In this document: positions 45,109 to 53,797 of the stretch, piece after piece
Position numbering within the stretch: the first letter of the stretch is position 1
Layout: every line of letters starts with the position of its first letter
Assembly (NCBI RefSeq): GCF_000308715.1
Contig: NZ_BAGH01000288.1
Coordinates: forward strand, 1-64,000
DNA: 64,000 nt
Direction: 5' to 3'
Source: Nocardia tenerifensis NBRC 101015
Lineage (GTDB): Bacteria > Actinomycetota > Actinomycetes > Mycobacteriales > Mycobacteriaceae
Position numbers and translations under genes: made by a program
Notes under the pieces: generated by a model
What the model was told of the DNA's origin: nothing
What the model saw: the letters and a program-made list of their open reading frames with translations, nothing else
Databases searched by the model: none

Positions 45109-45637
45109 TCACCGTCGGCGGTTTGCCGAGGCCAGACCGGCCCGCGCCGAGTCAGCCGCAGGCGGAGGCGGTTTCATGGCTGGCGGTGCCGCCCACCCCT
45201 GCGGAAACACCGCTACCCCCTCAGCAGCGAGTTGCCCACACCCTGCGGCAATTTCCTGACCACGGGTATCACGCACCCTACAGGGCACGTCCTGTTCGTT
45301 GACACGCCAAACGAACTCGCGCTCAACGGGTTTCGGGCTCGCATCCCACTTGCTACTGGAGGTCGCTTTCAGAGGGATCACGTTGACATGCATGCGAGAG
45401 CCGAGGGCTTTGTGCAGCTTGGCACCGAGCATGTCCGCACGCCAGGGCTGGTCGTTGATGTCGCGGATCAAAGCGTATCCGATGGAGACCCGACGGCCGG
45501 ACTTATCGGCGTAGTAGCGGGCGGCGTCGAGGACCACGTTGCGCTGAGATATGCCGAAACCGTCCGGCGGCGGTGAGGTGATGCGGCGGACCGCGGCGAC
45601 AACCCGCTCGTAGTTGGCCAAGGGTTCACCCATACCC
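45109..45637 (-). pseudogene. Displaced rlmN 3' fragment, outermost copy (internally deleted)
   Basis: The sequence starts at codons for [20 protein letters not shown] and runs to CGQLAAEG, matching the last half of RlmN. About 50 codons in the middle ([13 protein letters not shown] through VNNRWPVAE) are missing, and the natural stop is lost, so the frame runs on for about 38 unrelated residues to 45109. Similarity to rlmN ends at 45637 within the 15-bp core. The radical-SAM Cys motif is not included, so the fragment cannot be active. Confidence 0.92.
45623..45637. repeat. Junction core copy 3 (GGTTCACCCATACCC)
   Basis: It is the third copy of the 15-bp sequence at which similarity among the rlmN copies starts, differing from copy 1 at one position. 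Right of it the sequences are unrelated. Confidence 0.75.
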
Positions 45638-45694
45638 CGCTTCACAGTTGACGACTCGCATATATCCAGAGGGGACCACCTCTGCACACCCCAG

Positions 45695-45754
45695 GATAGT
45701 AGCGCGTGCGATAGTATCTTCTTCGGTAGTATCGCACACGGTAGTATCGGCGAC
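45695..45754. repeat. Four 15-bp tandem repeats upstream of the DUF234 ATPase gene
   Basis: The core GRTAGTAKC occurs at 45695, 45710, 45725 and 45740, exactly 15 bp apart (GATAGTAGC, GATAGTATC, GGTAGTATC, GGTAGTATC). The array ends 14 bases before GTG 45769 and leaves little room for a ribosome-binding site. A GTGCGATA/TATCGCAC inverted repeat spans repeats 1 to 3. The spacing (about 1.5 helical turns) suggests an ordered array of protein-binding sites on alternate faces. Confidence 0.75.
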
Positions 45755-45768
45755 TGAGAGGCCTAAGC

Positions 45769-47205
45769 GTGGTCGACTTCATCGGGCGGCAAAGTGAGCT
45801 GGACACACTTGCTGCCGCACTGTCCGGGGTGCGGGCAGAGATCGGAACAGCAAGGCCAGGACGTTGCCTGATCCTGCGCGGACGACGCCGGATCGGCAAG
45901 TCCGCATTGGTCGAGGAGTTCGTGCATCGGAATCGAGTTCCGAACGTCTTCCACACCAGCGAGATCGGCTTCGGCACCGATCCGCTCACCGAGTTTGTCG
46001 ACGCCGTGCGCAGTTCCTCGCTACCCGACGCCGACATCTTCGGCGAGGCTCTCCCCGGCAACTGGACAGCGGCGCTGCGCCAACTCGCGAGCATCCTGCC
46101 GGACGGCCAGCCGAGTGTGGTGGTGCTCGACGAACTGCCCTACCTCATGGATCCGGCAGGTGCGTTCGAGAGCATTTTGCAGCGGGCCTGGGATCGCGAG
46201 CTTTCACGCAAACCAGTGCTGCTGATTCTCATCGGATCCGATCTCGCCATGATGCAAGCACTCACCTCGTATGGACGGCCGTTCCACCAACGCGGCACCG
46301 AAATGCGCCTGGGACCACTTGATCCGGCCGATGTGGCGACGATGACAGGCCTGGAACCAGCGACCGCCTTCGACGCGGCGCTGCTGACTGGAGGATTGCC
46401 TATCATCGCAGTGCGCTGGCGGGCAGGCGAGGACGTTTGGGCATTTCTCGCCCGAGAACTGGCCGATCCGGTGAGCCCCCTGGTTGTTTCCGCACAACTG
46501 TCCCTGGCCGCTGAGTTTCCGGACCAAACCCAAGCCCGCCAAGTGCTGGCGGCGATCGGCAGCGGCGAACGCACCTTCACCAATATCGCCAGAGCGGCCG
46601 GCGGCATGGCGCACTCGACACTGTCACGAGCCACGGAACTGCTGACCAGCAAGGGAATCGTCGCGGCAGAGTTGCCGATCAGCCTCATACCGTCCAAGGA
46701 ACGCCGCTACCGGATCACCGACCCATATTTGCGCTTCTGGCTGACCTTCCTCGGTCCGCATCTCACCGAGATCGACCGCATGCGCTCCGACCTTACCCTC
46801 GAACGAATCCACCGCGGATGGACTAGCTGGCGCGGCCGCGCCATAGAGCCACTGGTCCGGGAATCACTTGCACGCCTGCTCCCCGCACACAACATCCCAG
46901 CGGCCCTCGCAATCGGCGGCTACTGGACCCGCAGTAACGACGTGGAGATCGATATCGTCGGCGCCGACCGCGAACCCGTCGCTCGCGAACTCGCATTCCT
47001 CGGGTCCATCAAATGGCTTGAAAACTCACCCTTCGACAGCCACGATCTGACCGCGCTCCAGCGCCACCGCCATCGCATCACCGACGAACCAGTTCCCCTG
47101 ATAGCCGTTACCCGATCCGGAGTCACGACTCCGCACCTCGACGCCGTATTCAGTCCGGCAGATCTCCTTGCTGCCTGGCATCATCGCGGTGACAACCCGC
47201 GATGA
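45769..47205 (+). CDS. AAA ATPase with C-terminal DUF234 domain (archaeal-type ATPase_2)
   Basis: The product is 478 residues. The P-loop RGRRRIGKS lies at 37-45, Walker B VVVLDELPYL near 125, then a winged-helix segment (ERTFTNIARAAGGMAHSTLS), and DUF234 at the C-terminus with RSNDVEIDIVG, a PD-(D/E)xK-like nuclease core. Such proteins occur mostly in archaea and sporadically in bacterial mobile islands; some are suspected defence or plasmid-maintenance factors. It is the only clear gene in the module between rlmN fragments 2 and 3. GTG 45769 is chosen because the family sequence (FIGRQSELDTL) starts four residues later. Confidence 0.87.
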   Translation: MVDFIGRQSELDTLAAALSGVRAEIGTARPGRCLILRGRRRIGKSALVEEFVHRNRVPNVFHTSEIGFGTDPLTEFVDAVRSSSLPDADIFGEALPGNWTAALRQLASILPDGQPSVVVLDELPYLMDPAGAFESILQRAWDRELSRKPVLLILIGSDLAMMQALTSYGRPFHQRGTEMRLGPLDPADVATMTGLEPATAFDAALLTGGLPIIAVRWRAGEDVWAFLARELADPVSPLVVSAQLSLAAEFPDQTQARQVLAAIGSGERTFTNIARAAGGMAHSTLSRATELLTSKGIVAAELPISLIPSKERRYRITDPYLRFWLTFLGPHLTEIDRMRSDLTLERIHRGWTSWRGRAIEPLVRESLARLLPAHNIPAALAIGGYWTRSNDVEIDIVGADREPVARELAFLGSIKWLENSPFDSHDLTALQRHRHRITDEPVPLIAVTRSGVTTPHLDAVFSPADLLAAWHHRGDNPR

Positions 47206-47513
47206 TCGACGGAGCACTTCCGAGGCCAACCAGGCCCGAGCCAGGGACAGGCAGCGGAGAGAACGTTCAAGTTCACCTCTGTTCTGCACAGTCTCGCCAA
47301 GAGACGCTCGCCGTTGTCGCTCAGATCCCTTGTGTACCACTCGGATACCACGCTCGCATCTCGGTGACGCAGGAGGTCGCGGTGCTTCGGCTCAATGAGA
47401 GCGGTCGGCAGATCTGAAGCAGCAGCAAGAATGATCCCGCGCCAGCCGGCGGCACATCTCTCCTCGAGCGAAGAGAGTGGCAAAACCTCGACACCACGCT
47501 CTGCCGAGCACAC
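47181..47513 (-). CDS. Possible small gene in the second rlmN module
   Basis: The frame encodes 110 residues (SLEERCAAGWRGIILAAASD, HRDLLRHRDASVVSEWYTRD). It overlaps the end of the ATPase gene on the other strand and has no strong ribosome-binding site. The HRDASVxxxWY stretch is faintly like the C-terminal box of tyrosine recombinases, but the catalytic Arg context is missing. I would not call an integrase from this; a remnant is possible. Confidence 0.25.
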   Translation of the reverse strand: MCSAERGVEVLPLSSLEERCAAGWRGIILAAASDLPTALIEPKHRDLLRHRDASVVSEWYTRDLSDNGERLLARLCRTEVNLNVLSAACPWLGPGWPRKCSVDHRGLSPR

Positions 47514-47647
47514 AAGGTACGGCTGGTCTACGCCATATGAGTTTGGCGCGCAGCATGCGCAGGTTCGATAAGGGCGACCAGTCGACGCTCGGAGATCGGC
47601 CGTCGTCGAAGGCGCGTTTAGTTGGGCGCTGGCGTGGGCAGCGAGAT

Positions 47648-48218
47648 CTATCCTTCGGCTGCGAGTTGCCCGCAGGCGGCGGCGATTTCCTGGCCGCGGG
47701 TGTCGCGCACCGTGCAGGGCACGCCCTGTTCGTTGACACGCCGAACGAACTCGCGCTCAACAGGTTTCGGGCTCGCGTCCCACTTACTACCCGGAGTCGG
47801 GTTCAGCGGGATCACGTTCACGTGGACTCGAGAGCCGAGGGCCTTGTGCAGCTTGGAGCCGAGCATGTCCGCACGCCACGGCTGGTCGTTGATATCGCGG
47901 ATCAAAGCGTATTCGATGGAGACCCGACGGCCGGACTTGTCGGCGTAGTGGCGAGCGGCATCGAGAACCTCAGCGACCGGCCAGCGATTGTTCACCGGGA
48001 CCAGAGTGTCGCGTAGTTCGTCGTCGGGAGTGTGCAGGGAGACCGCGAGGGTCACCGAGAGATCCTCGTCGGCGAGTTTGCGGATGGCGGGGGCCAAGCC
48101 GACCGTCGACACCACCACGTTGCGCTGGGAAATACCGAAACCGTCCGGCGACGGGGAGGTGATGCGGCGGACCGCGGCGACAACCCGCTTGTAGTTGGCC
48201 AACGGTTCGCCCATGCCC
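47648..48218 (-). pseudogene. Displaced rlmN 3' fragment, middle copy
   Basis: The fragment begins at codons [20 protein letters not shown] and continues without interruption to CGQLAAEG and a TAG stop at 47648. It covers about 186 codons, the same part as in the intact gene, with many silent and conservative differences (for example [20 protein letters not shown] versus MSVRLAVSL). The 5' half with the radical-SAM CxxxCxxC is absent. It is thus a displaced, earlier 3' end of rlmN. Confidence 0.93.
48204..48218. repeat. Junction core copy 2 (GGTTCGCCCATGCCC)
   Basis: One difference from copy 1. Directly right of it the rlmN similarity stops (CCCGTTCTACAAACG follows). Confidence 0.75.
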
Positions 48219-48341
48219 CCCGTTCTACAAACGCCGCGACCTGCGAGGATGCTGAACTGACCCGCATTTTGCGAGGCAAAGGCGACGCTGGCTTGCCTCA
48301 CATGCGGCGGCGATACTCGGGCGGCCGGTACGCGCCGCAAT

Positions 48342-48899
48342 TCAATCGAGACGCCTGCGTACCTCGGCGGCAAAACCGGGTACCCCGGAACGATCCAGCA
48401 CGTCTAGGAGCCCCTGGATTCGCTTCGGCGGCCGCTTGTGTTCGGCGACCTGTTTGTACAGAAGTCTGAGCACCTCGCCGGGAGCCAGATCCAACACGTC
48501 CAGCAGAAAAGCGTCCGGGTGACACAATTCCGGGAAACCTTCGCCGATGGGCCTGACTGCGAAATCCTTGAGGTTGAACGTCAACAGCACATCGGCGTTG
48601 CCCTGCAACGCCGCCGCGAGCACATGCCGATCCTTGGGATGGTTCTCCATCCTCTCGACCAGTTCCTCATATCCCTCGACCATGGCATCGGCGAAGAAGC
48701 CGTTCAACGTGCTGATCAGCCGATCGACCTTCCCCGCCGATTCGTCGCCCGCATGCCGCAGACAGAGATTCCGCCGCAGCTCCGCCAGCACTTCCGCCGA
48801 CCACAGCGGCTGGACCAGGTCGGCCTCCGCCAGGCGGAGTAGGGTGTCGCGCAGGTGGGCCGGGTATAAGACGCAGGTATCGAGGAACACCCGTTGCAT
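48342..48899 (-). CDS. PIN-domain ribonuclease toxin
   Basis: The product is 185 residues. It has the PIN acid set: D7 in [10 protein letters not shown]36/E40 in [12 protein letters not shown]90 in [12 protein letters not shown] and D112 in LTFNLKDF. This class cuts RNA, usually tRNA or mRNA, when released from its antitoxin. The start overlaps the stop of the upstream HTH gene (TGATG). At 185 residues it is longer than classical VapC and fits the PIN-3/PIN_26 type with a C-terminal helical tail. Confidence 0.88.
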   Translation of the reverse strand: MQRVFLDTCVLYPAHLRDTLLRLAEADLVQPLWSAEVLAELRRNLCLRHAGDESAGKVDRLISTLNGFFADAMVEGYEELVERMENHPKDRHVLAAALQGNADVLLTFNLKDFAVRPIGEGFPELCHPDAFLLDVLDLAPGEVLRLLYKQVAEHKRPPKRIQGLLDVLDRSGVPGFAAEVRRRLD

Positions 48900-49375
48900 C
48901 AGTCGTGCCGCCGCAACGGCTCGGGCGGCTCGTCGTCATAAAGCTCCAGGTCCTCGGAGATCCGCGTCAACTCGGACAATCCTGCGGTGCGTTCGGCGCG
49001 CCGGTACTCCCGAAACGCCAGGACGTCGGTCAAACGCACGCGCCGATGTCGTCCGGGCCGCGCGAAGGGAATCTCCCCCGCATCCAACAACTTCACCAAC
49101 GTGGGCCGGCTCATCCCAAGCAACTCGGCAGCCTCCTGCGTGGTCAACGTGGTGTGCAACGGCGCGACCGTGACCGCCTTGCCTTCGGAGAGCGCCAGCG
49201 CGACCAAACGCAGCCCCTCGAACACCTCAGCAGGCAACGTCACCACCTCGCCCTCGGCCGACCTCAGCACAGTCGCGCCGGTCGACGCGAGCGCAGCGTC
49301 CATGAACCTCCGCACCTCAGCAAGCTGGTCTAAGTGCTCAGGCAGCAGCGTGCGCTCATTCAACGTCTCGGTCAT
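48899..49375 (-). CDS. Antitoxin with excisionase-type HTH
   Basis: The product is 158 residues. LTTQEAAELLGMSRPTLVKL, then EIPFARPGRHRRVRLTDVLA is an excisionase/MerR-like HTH common in antitoxins of PIN toxins; the N-terminal half (EVVTLPAEVFEGLRLVALAL) is helical. It is coupled to the PIN gene and would repress the operon and block the toxin. Despite the Xis-like HTH, there is no integrase nearby, so I call it an antitoxin. Confidence 0.85.
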   Translation of the reverse strand: MTETLNERTLLPEHLDQLAEVRRFMDAALASTGATVLRSAEGEVVTLPAEVFEGLRLVALALSEGKAVTVAPLHTTLTTQEAAELLGMSRPTLVKLLDAGEIPFARPGRHRRVRLTDVLAFREYRRAERTAGLSELTRISEDLELYDDEPPEPLRRHD

Positions 49376-49506
49376 CGCACCTCCATGACAACCATAATGC
49401 CCCGCTTTCGAATAAAACGAAAGCGCTTCGGCCCGCGCTCACGGAAACAACCATCCGAGCAGCTGCCCGCGCGGATGGTGGACACCCGATCGGGCAGACT
49501 GACCCC

Positions 49507-51836
49507 GTGGAGCGATACCCCGGCGAACTCGACACTCTACGTGCCGAAAACCTCCGCCTGCGGAACCTGTTGCGTCTGACTCCGGAGCAAGCCGCTGCCG
49601 TAGATCCCGACCAGACCGGCACCAACACGCCGGTCGACATGCGTTCCAGTCCCGAGGACAAGGTCCGCTTCTACACGGATCTGTTCCGCTGCCGCAAGGA
49701 CGTCTACGCGGTGCGCTGGGAAAACAAGCGCGATGGACGGTCTGGATGGATGCCCGCGATCAATGGCCGCTGGATCAAAGGAGCAAGTCGCGAAAGCCTC
49801 GACTACGGTCGCCTCACCCCCGACGTCGTCGCCAAACATCTGCGCGGCGACCAACACATCGGCTTCTACGCTCTCGGTGACGACGACTCCTGCTGGTGGG
49901 TAGCGGCCGACTTCGACAAGGACACCGCGATGCTCGACGCGCTGGCCTACGTGAAAGCCGCCCGCAGCGAGGACATTCCAGCCGCCCTGGAAGTATCCCA
50001 GTCCGGACGTGGCGCGCACGTCTGGATCTTCTTCGCCCACGCCGTTCCCGCGGCCACCGCACGCCGATTAGCGACAGCTCTTCTGGCAGAAGCCATCGCT
50101 CTGCGCGGCAGCATGAGCCTGGCCAGCTATGACCGCCTCTTCCCGTCGCAGGATACCCACACCGGCAAAGGCATGGGCAATCTGATCGCCGCGCCGCTCA
50201 ATGGCGCACGACGCCAACACGGCACGACTCTGTTCCTCGATCCCGCCACGCTGGAGCCCTTCGAGGACCAGTGGGCCTACCTGTCCAGCATCCCGCGCCT
50301 GAGTTCACAGCACCTCACCACGCTGGCTCGTGCGGTCGCCGAACCGGCGACAGGCCACAAGGTGCACAAGCTGTCGCTGCCGACCTCGTCGAAAATCGTT
50401 CCACGGCCTGCTGCGCTCATCCGAACGACCTTCGCCGCCCGCCTCACCCTCACCGCCGCCGATCTGGGACCTGCGATGATCTCGGCGGTCAAGCACGCCG
50501 CGAGTATCCCAAATCCCGAGTTCTTCAACCGGCAACGCGCACGCAGAAGCACTTGGGACACTCCACGATTCATCCGCAGCTACGACGAAACCCTCGACGG
50601 CGACCTCATCCTTCCCCGCGGCCTTCTCACACTGCTCGCAACCCTGGTCGAATCGGCCGACTCCACGCTGCACATTGATGACCAACGCGTTTCCGGGACC
50701 TCGCAGCAATTCTCCTGCGCTGCCGAGCTGCGCTCCGAACAACGCCAAGCGGTGCGGCACATCGAACAACACGAGCACACTGTGGTCGTAGCGCCGCCCG
50801 GCACCGGCAAGACAGTGATCGCCTGCGCGGCCATAGCCGCTCGATCGACTTCGACTCTCGTGCTCGTCGACCGCAAGGCACTCGCAGATCAGTGGCGCCA
50901 ACGTCTCCTTGAACACCTTGGTCTTCGATGCGGGCAAATCGGCGGCGGCAGATCGAAGACCACCGGGACCGTCGACATAGCGTTGCTGCCCACCCTGGCC
51001 CGCCGAGGCAACGTCGCCGAGATCACCGGCCCGTACGGATTCATCGTCGTAGACGAATGCCACCACGTCGCAGCGTCGGCGTTCACCGACGTCCTCAACC
51101 AGATCCCTGCTCGCTACTGGTTGGGCTTGACCGCCACGCCCGAGCGGCGCGACCAACTCGAAGACCTCGTCTACCACCAACTCGGTTCCAACACCCACAC
51201 CATCGCCGCACCGAAACCGGGCGAATTCCCGACCGAGGGCACCATTCCCGCACCGCACAGGCAACTCCACGTCCATCACACCTCTTCGTCTATACCGGCG
51301 ACGCCGATCCGAGCCAGCCCGGCGGAATCGCGGAGATCTATCGGGCACTGGCTGCTGATAAGGAGCGGTGCCGTCAAATCGTCGGCGATGTGCTCCGCGC
51401 CCATAAGGACGGAGCACACGTGCTCGTGCTGACCCGCTGGGTCACGCACCTCACCGCTCTGGCAGACGCGCTCACCGCAGCCGGTTGCACGGAAGTGATC
51501 CAATTGAAGGGCGGAACGAAAGCCTCCGAACGCCGCAATATCCAGACCCGAATAGAGACCAGCGACAGTCCGCTGCTGATCGTCGGCACCGCCTCCTACA
51601 TCGGCGAAGGGTTCGACTGCCCCCGCCTCGACACGCTCTTCCTCGCGGCCCCAGTCACCTTCCCGAAACTCCTGGTCCAATACGCAGGACGGATCACCCG
51701 CACGCACTCAGGAAAGACCGTCGCAACAGTGCACGACTATCACGACACGCTGGTGCCCGTGATCGCATCGTCCTTACGCAAACGCGCCCCCGGCTACGTC
51801 GAACTCGGATTCCCCGACCCCCGAAAATCGGGCTGA
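49507..51836 (+). pseudogene. TOTE-type primase-helicase fusion with a frameshift
   Basis: The first frame (49507-51432) has an archaeo-eukaryotic primase domain (WWVAADFDKDTAMLDAL with DxD, then SQSGRGAHVWIFF and the LFPSQD segment), characteristic of TOTE conflict systems. It is followed by an SF2 helicase with APPGTGKT (near 429), DECHH (near 516) and TATPERRD (near 541). At about 51281 the sequence shifts to the third frame, which continues with FVYTGDADPSQPGG, LVLTRWVTHL and the motif VI-like QYAGRITR to TGA 51836. One extra C in ACCTC restores a single frame of about 776 residues. Either the gene is broken or the base is missing from the sequence. Confidence 0.87.
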
Positions 51837-52047
51837 GACCTTGTCTCATGCCGTTTTCGGCATGTCGAAATCCGATGGGCGGCATGATGTTCGGTCATGG
51901 CCGAGGAGTTGTCGAAGCGGCTGGTGCCCGATAAGTTGTGGGAGCTGGTCGAGCCTGTGCTACCGAAGTTCGAGCCGCGTCGTCAAGGCGGTGGGACCGA
52001 ACCGGTCGACGAGCGCGCTGTGTTCACGGCGGTCGTATAGGTGCTGA
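51837..52047 (+). mobile_element. IS5-like insertion sequence scar (5' end only)
   Basis: Starting directly at the primase-helicase stop are an end-like GAGACCTTGTCTCAT and an ATG at 51897. This frame reads AEELSKRLVPDKLWELVEPV, LPKFEPRRQGGGTEPV and DERAVFTAVV. It is the N-terminus of an IS5-family transposase. The expected Tyr codon is a TAG stop, three more codons (VLT) match, and then the sequence breaks off. The DDE catalytic part is missing. Confidence 0.8.
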
Positions 52048-52230
52048 CCCTGCGCCACGGTATACGCGATCGGCCGACAACCGCGTCGACGGACGGCCGA
52101 CCTCATGATCGCCGCGACCGCAGCGCGAAACGGACTGCCGCTGTACACCACCAATCCCACAGACTTCGCCGGGCTCGAGTCCTCCGTCTTGATCGTCCCG
52201 GTTACCCGCCCAGAAGGGGCTACCGGGTGA
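52048..52230 (+). pseudogene. vapC (PIN toxin) 3' remnant fused to the IS scar
   Basis: The frame carries RRRTADLMIAATAARNGLPL, then YTTNPTDFAGLESSVLIVPV and ends at TGA 52230. This is the C-terminal quarter of VapC toxins (aDLMIAATA, LYTrNPxDFxGL). There is no start or N-terminal half. It is joined to the truncated transposase at about 52047, which shows a deletion between them. The end overlaps the convergent gene at 52220 by 11 bases. Confidence 0.82.
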
Positions 52231-53383
52231 TGCTGGGATCCGCGAGTCGCCTGAGAAAAGCCGGCCGACGAGCGTGCCGATCCCGCAGGTTCGCCACACA
52301 ACAAACGAATTCGATTGTGTGCCCGTCACGTTCGGCCAGCTCACGCAGATCAGCCAACAACTCGGCGGCTTCATCGTAGGCACGGCCCCTGCCAGTTTCG
52401 ACCAGCGCCTCCACTCGGCCCCAAACCGCCTCCCCTTCCGCGGCCACACGGCGCAAGCGCCGTTCCCGCTCGCGGACGTATTCAGCCTCTTGCCGAGCGA
52501 ATTCACGGTCCCGTCCCGCAGCCTGGGCGCGTTCCCGTTCAGCTCGCCGGCGTGCCGCACCGTCGAGGAGGTCCGCGACCGTACGAGTGCCCGCCATCAC
52601 CGGTTGTGCAGCACCGCCGCGATAGCCGCGCAGCAACTCCGACCGGACCGCCGTGGACTCACCGAGCGCCACCCGCAGCAACAGCCCGTCCTTGTCCGCA
52701 ACATCCAGACCAGAAATCCACGCGGCCACCGCACTCGGATCATCGGTAGTGGCAGCCAGATTCGGACTCGCCACCGCCGCGACCGCGAGCACATCCGGGT
52801 CCACCCGCAGGAATTCCGCCAACGCCCGCTGCGCAGCGGTAAGCGCACCCAGGCCGGGCGGCACCGGCGGCTCGAGCTCCTCGTCGCGGTCGCGGTCGAA
52901 GGCATCCTCGTCACGCTCCCAGGTGCCGTATCCAGCCAACCAAGCCAGATACAGCGCACGCAGATCACCGCCGGCCAACTCAGCACGCACACCGATCAGC
53001 ACCGACAGCGAATCCTCCGCGGATTCCTCCCAGTCGCCGTCGTACTCGCCGCTGGTCATATCGATGAGCAGATGCTCCCCCACCGCCCGAGCCGTCACAT
53101 AGTCGCCGACGCAATACTGATCGACAACATCCCGGCCGAGTGCCGTTCGCGGCAACTTCAACAGGAAACGGTGTGTGCCCCAATTGGTCACATACAGGTG
53201 CGCATCGTAGTAGCGCTCCACCATGCGGACCGGATCGCCTTGGAAGTCCCCCCACTGGTATTCGTTGACGAACCGCGTCGCGGTGATCCGAGCCCGGATC
53301 GACAGCTCACGCACCTGCGCCTGCTGAGATTCGGTCAGCGGCCGATCCACCGCGACGAACTCGTAATACTGGTATTCGCTCAA
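52220..53383 (-). CDS. Conserved protein of unknown function (gene A of a two-gene pair)
   Basis: The product is 387 residues. The N-terminus, SEYQYYEFVAVDRPLTESQQ, followed by RELSIRARITATRFVNEYQW and VERYYDAHLYVTNWGTHRFL is a pattern I know from uncharacterised proteins in many actinobacteria and other bacteria. The middle is acidic and the last 130 residues form a charged coiled coil (RRRAERERAQAAGRDREFAR). No enzymatic motif. It overlaps gene B by four bases (ATGA) and lies downstream of it, so they are one operon. Function unknown. Confidence 0.75.
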   Translation of the reverse strand: MSEYQYYEFVAVDRPLTESQQAQVRELSIRARITATRFVNEYQWGDFQGDPVRMVERYYDAHLYVTNWGTHRFLLKLPRTALGRDVVDQYCVGDYVTARAVGEHLLIDMTSGEYDGDWEESAEDSLSVLIGVRAELAGGDLRALYLAWLAGYGTWERDEDAFDRDRDEELEPPVPPGLGALTAAQRALAEFLRVDPDVLAVAAVASPNLAATTDDPSAVAAWISGLDVADKDGLLLRVALGESTAVRSELLRGYRGGAAQPVMAGTRTVADLLDGAARRRAERERAQAAGRDREFARQEAEYVRERERRLRRVAAEGEAVWGRVEALVETGRGRAYDEAAELLADLRELAERDGHTIEFVCCVANLRDRHARRPAFLRRLADPSITR

Positions 53384-53757
53384 TGTTGTTCCTCGGGTGC
53401 CGCGGAGCCGAATGGCACAGCACGGAAACCGGATTCGTCACCCAGATGGAAGTACAGGTATCCGCAGAGAACTCTCTCATCGGTCACAACCGCCCAGCCA
53501 CGCCCGCTCGCCAGGTCACCTTCGTCGTGGCCTTCCCAGCTGAAACCAACGCCATCACGACCGCCGTGCTGCTCCGGGCGACAATCCATACCGCCGTTCA
53601 CCGCGATGATCGCGAACTCACCTGTGCCATTCGCGCAGAACTCGATGCACCCGGGACCGCACAGATCGATCGCGTCGCAGTCCCAGGTGTCCATCTCCAC
53701 GATCCGCCAACGACCGAGAACATCCTCTGGAACCGGGGCCCGTTTCCTGCGTGTCAT
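53380..53757 (-). CDS. Conserved small protein of unknown function (gene B of the pair)
   Basis: The product is 125 residues with the pattern LGRWRIVEMDTWDCDAIDLC, GPGCIEFCANGTGEFAIIAV, FSWEGHDEGD and YFHLGDESGF, seen in short uncharacterised proteins across bacteria. It reads like a small beta-sandwich. There is no clear ribosome-binding site before ATG 53757. It starts 40 bases after the rlmN stop, so may be read through from rlmN. Its usual company with gene A suggests a joint function. Confidence 0.75.
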   Translation of the reverse strand: MTRRKRAPVPEDVLGRWRIVEMDTWDCDAIDLCGPGCIEFCANGTGEFAIIAVNGGMDCRPEQHGGRDGVGFSWEGHDEGDLASGRGWAVVTDERVLCGYLYFHLGDESGFRAVPFGSAAPEEQH

Positions 53758-53797
53758 CGTGGAGAAGGCTACTGCGAGCGAAGCATTCGATCCAGGG

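Noticed and set aside
47181-47513. Tyrosine integrase remnant beside an rlmN fragment
   Set aside because: Only a short HRDASVxxxWY stretch is suggestive; the Arg boxes and correct spacing are missing, and it overlaps another gene.
48899-49375. Excisionase (Xis) of an integrative element
   Set aside because: The HTH is Xis-like, but the gene is coupled to a PIN toxin and no integrase is near; antitoxin is the better call.
51270-51290. Programmed ribosomal frameshift in the primase-helicase
   Set aside because: There is no slippery heptamer, and a single missing C explains the break more simply.
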